Source of the DNA: an uncultured Alphaproteobacteria bacterium
GTDB taxonomy: Bacteria > Pseudomonadota > Alphaproteobacteria > HIMB59 > GCA-002718135
Direction of reading: 5' to 3'
DNA length: 32,849 bases
Assembly (NCBI GenBank): GCA_902541215.1
Contig: CACBPV010000013.1
Location: 1 to 32,849, forward strand
Position numbers and translations under genes: made by a program
Shown: positions 26,497 through 32,849 of the stretch, piece by piece
Numbering within the stretch: position 1 is the first letter of the stretch
How the letters are laid out: every line of letters starts with the position of its first letter
Notes under the pieces: generated by a model
Database searches by the model: none
What the model was told of the DNA's origin: nothing
Seen by the model: only the letters and a program-made list of their open reading frames with translations

Positions 26497-29161
26497 TAGA
26501 ATTTAATTTATCTTCTACGTATTTTATACTTTCATTAATTTGACTAATATCTGATCCCCCTCCTTGAGCAAGATCTTTTCTACCACCCCCGCCCTTTCCA
26601 CCTAGAATAGTTGAAATTTCTCTTATTTCTTTTGAAGCATCAAAAAGATTTGTAATATCTTCTGTAACTCCTAGCACTATAGATAGTTTGTTTTCATTAT
26701 TTGAAATTATTAACGAAACACTATTTTTATTATATTGTTTTTTTTGCTCATCAATAAATGTTTTCAAAGATTTATTAGGGTAATCTTCAGCAATCAAGTA
26801 TATAAAATTTAATTCTTTGATTTTTTTTACAACAACATTATCAATATTTTTTGATATAGACATATTTTGTTTTAATTTTTCGTGTATCTGAATTAATTCT
26901 TTAATTAACAAACCTTTGTCTTCAGATTGATTTTTAAAATTATAATCAGAATTAATATTTTTAATTTTATTCTTTAAATCTTCAATTTGATTATCTTGGT
27001 TTTTATTTTTTTCTAATAAATTTCTTTCTATTTCTTTAATATATTTATCCACTGTAACATTAGATACAGCCTCTATTCTTCTTATTCCAGACGCAACACT
27101 AGATTGATTAGTTATTTTAAATTTACTTATTTCCCCTAATTTAACAACATGAGTTCCTCCGCATAATTCTTTTGAAAAGAATGATTCATTTTCTTGACCC
27201 ATTGTTACTACTCTTACTTCATCCCTATATTTTTCTCCAAACAATGCCATCGCACCTTCTTCAATAGCTTTTTTTTGATCCACAATTTTAATTTCAACAA
27301 TTCCATTTTTTTGAATTTGATCATTTACAATTTCTTCAATATTCATGAGTTGATCTTTTTCAATTAGATTATTGTGACTAAAATCAAATCTAAGTTTTTC
27401 TGAATTTACAAGTGAGCCCTTCTGCGTGACATGCTTGCCCAGTATTTTTCTTAGAGCAGCATGTAATAAATGAGTTGAAGAATGATTATATTTTATAAAA
27501 TCTCTATTCACTGTATTAATGCTTGCTTTAATGGTATCTTTAATTTCGCATTCACCACTAATTACTTTACCTTTGTGAAGAAAATAGTTTCCAAATATTT
27601 TTGTTGTATTGATAACTTCAAACTTAAAGTTATCATTTTCAAAGAAGCCCTGATCACCCACCTGACCACCACTTTCACCATAAAAAGGTGTTTGATTTAA
27701 TATTATAATTGCTTCTTGATCTTTTTTAATTTTATCTACTGACTTACTTTCTGATATGATTGAAATTATTTTACAATCAGCTTCCATATCAGAATATCCT
27801 AAAAATTCTGTTGGATCTATTTTAGAAGTTATATCAAACCAAATGCTTTCATCTTCGATATCTCCTGTACCTTTCCAGCTTTGTCTCGCTCTTTCCTTTT
27901 GATCTAACATTTTTTGTTCAAATGTTTTTATATCGACTTCAATATTTTTACTTTTCAAATAATCTTGTGTTAAATCTAAGGGAAATCCATAGGTGTCATA
28001 TAATTTAAATGCTACTTCTCCATTAAATATATTTGTTGAGTTAGAAATTTCCTCATCTAAAATTTTTATTCCTTTTTCAACAGTTTCCTTGAATTTAGTT
28101 TCTTCATTAATTAATGTATTCATAATGAGATCTTTAGCTCTATCTAATTCAGGATATGAGTTTTTAATTCCATCTAAAAAAATAGGGAATAGCTTATGAA
28201 ATACAGGCTCGTTATTACCTAAAGAATGAGCGTGTCGCATTCCCCTTCTCATTATTCTACGTAAGACATATCCTCTACCTTCATTTGAAGGCATAACTCC
28301 ATCTGCAATTAAAAAAGAAGAGGATTTTAAGTGATCTGCAATTACTCTATGACTAGGATTTGTTATTGAACTTTCATCGCCACATAATTTCGTTGATTCA
28401 TTTATAATCGGTTGAAATAAATCTGTTGAATAATTATCATTAGAACCATCTAGAAGAGCTGTCATTCTCTCTAATCCCATTCCAGTATCAATAGAGGGTT
28501 TTGGTAGATTTATTCTCTCATATTTAGATATCTGCTCATATTGCATAAATACTAAATTCCATATTTCTATAAATCTATCACCATCTTCGTTTGGAGAGCC
28601 TGGAGGGCCTCCTTCGTATTTATCACCATGATCATAAAATATTTCAGAACATGGACCGCAAGGACCAGTTTCACCCATTGACCAAAAATTATCAGATGTA
28701 CTAATTTTAATAATTTTATTTTCAGATAATCCAGCTATTTTTTTCCATAAATCAAAAGCTTCCTGATCATCAGAATAAACAGTTACTAATAGTCTATCTT
28801 TATTTATTGAATATTCTTTGGTAATCAGTTTCCAAGCTAGTTCTATTGCCAACTCTTTAAAATAATCTCCAAAAGAGAAATTACCTAACATTTCAAAAAA
28901 AGTATGGTGTCTTGTAGTGTATCCTACATTTTCTAAATCATTGTGCTTACCACCTGCTCTTACACATTTTTGAGCTGTAGTCGCTCTGTTGTAATCTCTA
29001 GTTTCTTTACCTGTAAAAATATTTTTAAATTGCACCATTCCAGAATTAGCAAACATTAGGGTAGGATCATTATCTGGTACTAGAGAACTAGAATGAATAA
29101 CCTCATGTCCATTTTTTTTAAAATAATTGAGAAATGTCGACCTAATCTGATTAGAATTCAT
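26489..29161 (-). CDS. alaS: Alanine-tRNA ligase
   Basis: Charges tRNA-Ala and edits mischarged Ser and Gly. The 890 residues have the full domain set. The class II aminoacylation core includes [18 protein letters not shown] (about 85-102) and TGMGLERM. The tRNA-recognition region follows, then the editing domain with zinc ligands in HSSTH (560-564) and CGGTH (667-671). The C-Ala DHHA1 domain ends with [13 protein letters not shown]. It lies downstream of recA, but a strong terminator separates them, so alaS probably has its own promoter in the short space 29162-29200, where I cannot identify one. Confidence 0.97.
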   Translation of the reverse strand: MNSNQIRSTFLNYFKKNGHEVIHSSSLVPDNDPTLMFANSGMVQFKNIFTGKETRDYNRATTAQKCVRAGGKHNDLENVGYTTRHHTFFEMLGNFSFGDYFKELAIELAWKLITKEYSINKDRLLVTVYSDDQEAFDLWKKIAGLSENKIIKISTSDNFWSMGETGPCGPCSEIFYDHGDKYEGGPPGSPNEDGDRFIEIWNLVFMQYEQISKYERINLPKPSIDTGMGLERMTALLDGSNDNYSTDLFQPIINESTKLCGDESSITNPSHRVIADHLKSSSFLIADGVMPSNEGRGYVLRRIMRRGMRHAHSLGNNEPVFHKLFPIFLDGIKNSYPELDRAKDLIMNTLINEETKFKETVEKGIKILDEEISNSTNIFNGEVAFKLYDTYGFPLDLTQDYLKSKNIEVDIKTFEQKMLDQKERARQSWKGTGDIEDESIWFDITSKIDPTEFLGYSDMEADCKIISIISESKSVDKIKKDQEAIIILNQTPFYGESGGQVGDQGFFENDNFKFEVINTTKIFGNYFLHKGKVISGECEIKDTIKASINTVNRDFIKYNHSSTHLLHAALRKILGKHVTQKGSLVNSEKLRFDFSHNNLIEKDQLMNIEEIVNDQIQKNGIVEIKIVDQKKAIEEGAMALFGEKYRDEVRVVTMGQENESFFSKELCGGTHVVKLGEISKFKITNQSSVASGIRRIEAVSNVTVDKYIKEIERNLLEKNKNQDNQIEDLKNKIKNINSDYNFKNQSEDKGLLIKELIQIHEKLKQNMSISKNIDNVVVKKIKELNFIYLIAEDYPNKSLKTFIDEQKKQYNKNSVSLIISNNENKLSIVLGVTEDITNLFDASKEIREISTILGGKGGGGRKDLAQGGGSDISQINESIKYVEDKLNSIS

Positions 29162-29195
29162 GAAAAGGTATTATAACTTGAAAACTCTATTGTCT

Positions 29196-29228
29196 AAATA
29201 AAAAAGCGCCTATTTTGAAATAGGCGCT
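29196..29228 (-). terminator. Rho-independent terminator of recA
   Basis: AGCGCCTATT and AATAGGCGCT form a perfect 10-bp stem with a TTGA loop. On the minus strand it is followed directly by TTTTTATTT. It begins 18 bp after the recA stop codon and precedes alaS. It is the only textbook intrinsic terminator I recognise in the window. Confidence 0.9.
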
Positions 29229-29246
29229 AAACAAAAATAATATTTA

Positions 29247-30359
29247 CTATTCTTTTATTTCTTCAGCTTCTTTAGTTTCTTTTTCTTTTTCTTTATTCTC
29301 TACTTTTCCTTCCATCATAGCTTTTTCAACTATTCCAGCATTTTGTAGAATTTGATTTTCTATTTCTTTAGCTATAGTAGGATTGTCGTTAAGAAAATTT
29401 TTAACGTTTTCTCTACCTTGTCCTATTTTAGTATTTTTGTATGCAAACCATGATCCTGATTTATCAATAATTTCTGCTTTGACACCTAAATCAACTAATT
29501 CACCTAATTTAGATATCCCCTCTCCGTACATTATATCAAATTCAACAACTTTGAATGGAGGCGCGACTTTATTTTTAACTATCTTTACTCTAGTTTGATT
29601 TCCAATGATTTCATCTTTATCTTTAATTGCACCAATTCTTCTAATGTCCATTCTTACTGAAGAATAAAATTTTAAAGCATTACCTCCTGTAGTTGTCTCA
29701 GGACTACCAAACATAACGCCAATTTTCATTCTAAGTTGATTTATGAATACAACTAGAGTATTTGATTGAGCGATAGAACTTGTGAGTTTTCTTAAGGCCT
29801 GACTCATCAATCTTGCTTGCAAACCAGGTAATGAATCTCCCATATCGCCCTCTAGTTCAGCTCTAGGTACAAGTGCCGCAACTGAGTCAATAATTAGCAC
29901 ATCAATACCTCCAGATTTAATCAAAGAATCGGCAATTTCTAAACCTTGTTCTCCTGTATCAGGCTGAGAGATTAATAATTCTTCTAAATTTACTCCTAGT
30001 TTCTTTGCATATGCTGGATCAAGAGCGTGCTCAGCATCAATAAATGCGCAATTACCACCTTGTTTTTGTGACTCCGCAACAATATGAGTGGCTAAAGTAG
30101 TTTTACCAGAACTCTCTGGTCCATAAATCTCAATAATTCTCCCTTTTGGAACTCCGCCTATACCGAGAGCTATATCAAGACCTAATGAACCAGTAGATAT
30201 TGCTTCAATATCTACGTTCGTTTTAGAACCCAATTTCATTATTGAGCCTTTTCCATAATTTTTCTCTATTAGGCTTACAGCGGCTTCTAGAGATTTACTT
30301 CTGTTTTCTTTATCCATTGAATTTTCGTTATTTACTACTTTTAATTTAGCTTGAGACAT
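29247..30359 (-). CDS. recA: Recombinase RecA
   Basis: Forms filaments on single-stranded DNA for strand exchange and triggers LexA cleavage. The 370 residues have Walker [10 protein letters not shown] at 80-88, the [14 protein letters not shown] segment (Walker B) and loop L2 around [22 protein letters not shown]. The C-terminal tail is rich in Glu and Lys. A GGAGAA five bases before the ATG supports this start; an ATG at residue 15 is the alternative. An AUGUAA start-stop overlaps the true start immediately upstream and is probably accidental. A LexA-type operator lies 85 bp upstream and an intrinsic terminator downstream, so it is a single-gene unit. Confidence 0.98.
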   Translation of the reverse strand: MSQAKLKVVNNENSMDKENRSKSLEAAVSLIEKNYGKGSIMKLGSKTNVDIEAISTGSLGLDIALGIGGVPKGRIIEIYGPESSGKTTLATHIVAESQKQGGNCAFIDAEHALDPAYAKKLGVNLEELLISQPDTGEQGLEIADSLIKSGGIDVLIIDSVAALVPRAELEGDMGDSLPGLQARLMSQALRKLTSSIAQSNTLVVFINQLRMKIGVMFGSPETTTGGNALKFYSSVRMDIRRIGAIKDKDEIIGNQTRVKIVKNKVAPPFKVVEFDIMYGEGISKLGELVDLGVKAEIIDKSGSWFAYKNTKIGQGRENVKNFLNDNPTIAKEIENQILQNAGIVEKAMMEGKVENKEKEKETKEAEEIKE

Positions 30360-30429
30360 TACATTTCTCCATTAATTTCCTATGTTTTTATTAAGATTCT
30401 TGCAAATCATGATTACTTGTACACGTTTT

Positions 30430-30455
30430 GTTCTATTTTTAAAAGTTCTATTTTT
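30430..30455. repeat. Tandem 11-mer GTTCTATTTTT upstream of recA
   Basis: GTTCTATTTTT occurs at 30430-30440 and again at 30445-30455, a 15-bp period separated by AAAA. The second copy forms most of the LexA-type operator, so the first looks like an extra half-site or a partial duplication. Confidence 0.7.
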
Positions 30456-30459
30456 GTTC
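30445..30459. promoter_or_regulatory. LexA (SOS) operator, GTTC-N7-GTTC type
   Basis: The sequence GTTCTATTTTTGTTC matches exactly the direct-repeat operator GTTC-N7-GTTC established for LexA in alphaproteobacteria such as Rhodobacter. It lies 85 bp upstream of the recA start, the most widely conserved SOS gene. No lexA gene is in the window, so regulation by LexA is inferred. Confidence 0.75.
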
Positions 30460-30573
30460 TTTTATGAAAATTTAATTAAAATATTGAAAAATATGAATTA
30501 TTTATAATTAATAAAATTTCAATATTGCTTGAATAAATAAAATCATTTGATAAATCAGCACCGTTTTAAAATT

Positions 30574-30981
30574 ATGACAAAGTTACCTAAAAATTATAAA
30601 CCAACAAAGAAAGAAAAATTCATGAATGCCAAAATGAAAGAATATTTTAGGCAAAAACTAGTGAGTTGGAAACAAGATTTACTCAAAGAGTCATCTCAAA
30701 CTTTAAATAATCTTCAGAATGAGAATGAAGCAAAATCTGATATAACAGATAGAGCATCTGAAGAAATAGATAGATCTTTCGAACTTAGAACTAGAGATAG
30801 AGAAAGAAAACTAATTAATAAAATTGATGCTGCCCTTCAAAGAATTGAAGATGGATCATATGGTTATTGTGATGAAACAGGTGATCCAATTAGTATCAAA
30901 AGATTAGAAGCTAGACCAGTTGCAACATTGAGTTTAGAAGCTCAAGAAATGCATGAAAAAGCAGAAAAAAGAATTAGTTAA
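30574..30981 (+). CDS. dksA: DksA-family RNA polymerase-binding regulator
   Basis: Binds the RNA polymerase secondary channel and works with ppGpp. From the ATG at 30574 it is 135 residues; nine more codons upstream would need a TTG start and do not fit the family N-terminus (LPKNYKPTKKEKFMN is typical). The coiled-coil tip has the functional D56-x-x-D59-x-A61, then ELRTRDRERKL. Of the four zinc-finger cysteines only C99 remains; the others are Thr, Ser and Ala in CDET and LSLEA. Loss of the finger cysteines is known in alphaproteobacterial DksA. It diverges from recA and leads dksA-DUF3553-moaA-nadK. Confidence 0.93.
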   Translation: MTKLPKNYKPTKKEKFMNAKMKEYFRQKLVSWKQDLLKESSQTLNNLQNENEAKSDITDRASEEIDRSFELRTRDRERKLINKIDAALQRIEDGSYGYCDETGDPISIKRLEARPVATLSLEAQEMHEKAEKRIS

Positions 30982-30992
30982 TTTTATTTTAA

Positions 30993-31190
30993 ATGTCAGA
31001 TCTTTATATAGGTGATCTTACACCGGGTACTTTTGTTGTAAATGTTAGTAAAGAAAAAGAATGGGGAATTGGTCAAGTACAATCATGTATTAATAATATC
31101 GTTACAATAAATTTTGAAAATGTTGGAAAAAAAACTATTAACCCTAGAGAAGTTGAATTAAAAATAATTAATATAAATGCAACTAATTGA
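30993..31190 (+). CDS. DUF3553 protein, small Tudor-like domain
   Basis: A 65-residue protein of the DUF3553 family, seen in GTFVVNVSKEKEWGIGQVQS and then VTINFENVGKKTINPREVEL. The pattern V-x-H/N-x4-WGxGxV-x10-V-F-x-G-K resembles the C-terminal Tudor-like domain of UvrD/PcrA, which contacts RNA polymerase. That likeness is my reading and no function is established. It starts 11 bp after dksA and overlaps moaA by 14 bp, so the three are probably one transcript. No catalytic or metal-binding motif is visible. Confidence 0.8.
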   Translation: MSDLYIGDLTPGTFVVNVSKEKEWGIGQVQSCINNIVTINFENVGKKTINPREVELKIININATN

Positions 31191-32169
31191 TCAATATTTA
31201 AGAAAAGTAAATTATCTAAGAGTATCTGTTACAGATAGATGCGATCTGAGATGTGTTTATTGTATGAAAGAAAAAATGCAATTTCTTCCTCGAAAAGACA
31301 TACTCACTTTAGAAGAGATTGAAAGATTGTGTGATAACTTTATAGAACTCGGAGTTAAAAAAATTAGATTAACCGGAGGTGAACCTTTGGTAAGAAATGA
31401 TATTATAAAATTGATTGGAAAACTTAATACCAAAAAAGAAAAAACAAATCTAAAGGAAATAACACTTACAACAAATGGTACATTATTAAAAAAATATGCA
31501 AAACAACTTAAGCTTAATGGTGTTAACAGGGTTAATGTTTCTCTAGATACAATTAACCCTGAAAAATATAATTCAATAACAAGGTTTGGAAATATTGAAA
31601 AAGTTTTTGATGGAATTAATGAAGCACTTGATGCCAATATAAAAATTAAAATTAATACTGTGGTAATTAAAGATTTTAATGAAAAAGAAATTGAAGAATT
31701 AATAAATTGGACTAGTAATAAAAAAATTGATCTTACATTTATTGAAGTAATGCCAATGGAAGAAACTGATATATCGAGAGAATATCAGTTTGTCTCATTA
31801 TCTGACACTTTTGAGAAACTTGACAAAATATACAATTTTTCTAAAATCGATTACAGTACTGGAGGCCCAGCTAGATATTATACTAGTGATTTAGTGTCTA
31901 ATAAAATTGGGTTTATAAGTCCTTTAACAAATAATTTTTGTGCCTCTTGCAATAGGGTAAGAATATCAAGCACTGGTAAACTTTTCATGTGCCTTGGTCA
32001 GAATGACTTTGTTGATTTTAGAGAAATAATGAGAAAAGATTATAGTGATGATTATATAAAAGAAAAAATTAAGTTCGCTCTTAATATAAAACCAAAACAA
32101 CATGATTTTATGATTGGGGAAAAGATTAATAAATATATGAAAAGACATATGAATGTAACAGGTGGATAA
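31177..32169 (+). CDS. moaA: GTP 3',8-cyclase MoaA
   Basis: Radical-SAM enzyme that makes the first intermediate of molybdenum cofactor from GTP. The 330 residues have both iron-sulfur sites: C22, C26 and C29 in the N-terminal CxxxCxxC, and C255, C258 and C272 in the C-terminal cluster that binds GTP. LTGGEPLVR is the SAM-binding motif, and the essential C-terminal Gly-Gly is present (VTGG). It overlaps DUF3553 by 14 bp and nadK by one base (TAATG). No other molybdenum-cofactor gene lies in the window, so MoaC, MoaD, MoaE and others must be elsewhere. Confidence 0.95.
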   Translation: MQLIDQYLRKVNYLRVSVTDRCDLRCVYCMKEKMQFLPRKDILTLEEIERLCDNFIELGVKKIRLTGGEPLVRNDIIKLIGKLNTKKEKTNLKEITLTTNGTLLKKYAKQLKLNGVNRVNVSLDTINPEKYNSITRFGNIEKVFDGINEALDANIKIKINTVVIKDFNEKEIEELINWTSNKKIDLTFIEVMPMEETDISREYQFVSLSDTFEKLDKIYNFSKIDYSTGGPARYYTSDLVSNKIGFISPLTNNFCASCNRVRISSTGKLFMCLGQNDFVDFREIMRKDYSDDYIKEKIKFALNIKPKQHDFMIGEKINKYMKRHMNVTGG

Positions 32170-32849
32170 TGAAATTTCATTTTTTATCATCAAACAATCC
32201 TGAAGCAAAAAATACAGAAAAAAAACTAACTGAATTATTTGGACAAAATTCTGTTGAAGATGCTGACTACATTATTCCAATTGGAGGAGATGGATTACTT
32301 TTAAAATCACTTCATGATTTTAATAAACTAAATAAACCTTTTTTTGGAATAAATTTTGGTTCAATTGGTTTTTTAATGAATAATCTTAGTAATGAAAATT
32401 TAAATGACATGATTGTTAATGCTAAAAAATCTACATTTAAACCATTAAAAATGACTGCAAAAAGTGTTAATAATGAAATCTTTGAGGCATATGCATATAA
32501 TGAAGTTTCTCTTATGAGGCAGACTCATTTGGCATCAAAAATTAAAATCAAAATAAATGAGAAAGTAAAAATGGAAGAATTGATATGTGATGGAGTTTTA
32601 TTATCTACATCAGCTGGAAGTACAGCTTATAATCTATCCGCACATGGTAGTATTCTACCTTTAGACTCAAATATACTTGCATTAACTCCAATCAGTGCCT
32701 TTAGACCAAGGAGATGGAGAGGTGCTCTGTTATCTGAAATTAGTAAAATTGATTTTGAAGTGTTAAATAATGATGAACGCTCATCTAGCGTAACAGCAGA
32801 CAATGTTGAATTTAGAGATATTAGTAAAGTCAATATTGTATCTTCAGAT
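32169..32849 (+). CDS. nadK: NAD kinase, 3' end beyond window
   Basis: Phosphorylates NAD to NADP. The reading frame opens at ATG 32169, overlapping the moaA stop as TAATG, and stays open for 227 codons to the window edge. The family motifs are present: PIGGDGLLLKS (37-47) with the catalytic Asp, GINFGSIGFLMN (60-71), YNEVSL (110-115), and DGVLLSTSAGSTAYNLSAHG (141-160). Short bacterial NAD kinases are about 255 residues, so roughly the last 25-30 are missing. Confidence 0.93.
   Translation, partial: MKFHFLSSNNPEAKNTEKKLTELFGQNSVEDADYIIPIGGDGLLLKSLHDFNKLNKPFFGINFGSIGFLMNNLSNENLNDMIVNAKKSTFKPLKMTAKSVNNEIFEAYAYNEVSLMRQTHLASKIKIKINEKVKMEELICDGVLLSTSAGSTAYNLSAHGSILPLDSNILALTPISAFRPRRWRGALLSEISKIDFEVLNNDERSSSVTADNVEFRDISKVNIVSSD

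Larger units (their letters stand above)
30360..30573. other. Divergent recA-dksA regulatory region (214 bp)
   Basis: The longest gap in the window. It holds the recA ribosome-binding site, a 10-bp palindrome AATCATGATT near 30406-30415, the LexA-type operator and repeat (30430-30459), and a perfect TATAAT at 30503-30508 facing dksA, though without a well-placed -35. A TTGCTT at 30525-30530 with TGATAA 17 bp on is an alternative dksA promoter. No small gene or RNA is evident. Confidence 0.5.

Noticed and set aside
30547..30573. N-terminal extension of DksA from a TTG codon
   Set aside because: The ATG at 30574 matches the family N-terminus; the extension would overlap a possible promoter and has no ribosome-binding site.
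1..32849. Defence system, prophage, insertion sequence, CRISPR array or integrated island
   Set aside because: All strongly supported genes are core or transporter genes in tight operons; no transposase, integrase, repeat array or compositional break was seen.

Overview
The window is a compact, very AT-rich stretch of bacterial chromosome made almost entirely of core genes. It points to an alphaproteobacterium with a streamlined genome. The evidence is a DUF2794 gene, a DUF3553 gene, a DksA with only one of the four zinc-finger cysteines, a GTTC-N7-GTTC operator of the alphaproteobacterial LexA type in front of recA, a eukaryotic-type NADP isocitrate dehydrogenase, and the gene order rpsF-rpsR-rplI-dnaB-alr. 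Neighbouring genes usually overlap or lie a few bases apart, and no gap exceeds about 215 bp. A marine group such as Pelagibacterales, HIMB59 or AEGEAN-169 would fit, but that placement is inference; I did not compute G+C or a phylogeny.

Layout. (1) 1-3245, minus strand: fatty-acid synthesis operon fabD-fabG-acpP-fabF, followed at the window edge by ten codons of what is probably mltG. (2) 3331-9880, plus strand: ribosomal proteins S6, S18 and L9, replicative helicase dnaB, alanine racemase, an MMPL/RND-type exporter and a CvpA-like membrane protein. (3) 9884-13615, minus strand: a thioredoxin-family protein, a YfgM-like protein, a BamB-like lipoprotein and the GTPase Der, which is the classical yfgM-bamB-der cluster. 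(4) 13640-13969: DUF2794. (5) 14024-16576, minus strand: a complete NitT/TauT-type ABC importer (binding protein, ATPase, permease) with a strong stem-loop between the binding-protein and ATPase genes. (6) 16786-20009, minus strand: rlmE, guaA and an Old Yellow Enzyme-type flavin oxidoreductase. (7) 20079-26496, plus strand: an RND efflux pair (adaptor and permease), a LOG-family protein and icd. (8) 26489-30359, minus strand: recA, with its own terminator, then alaS. (9) 30574-32849, plus strand: dksA, DUF3553, moaA and nadK, the last cut by the window end.

Regulatory signals stand out because they are few: a TTGACA-type promoter and strong Shine-Dalgarno directly before acpP, a perfect AGGAGGT before the ABC binding-protein gene, a LexA-type operator plus a tandem 11-mer before recA, and a textbook intrinsic terminator after recA. 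I found no tRNA or rRNA gene, CRISPR array, insertion sequence or prophage. Nothing here is a convincing new system. The observations most worth a second look are the recA operator, the ABC intercistronic stem-loop, and a small UvrD-Tudor-like DUF3553 protein encoded next to dksA.
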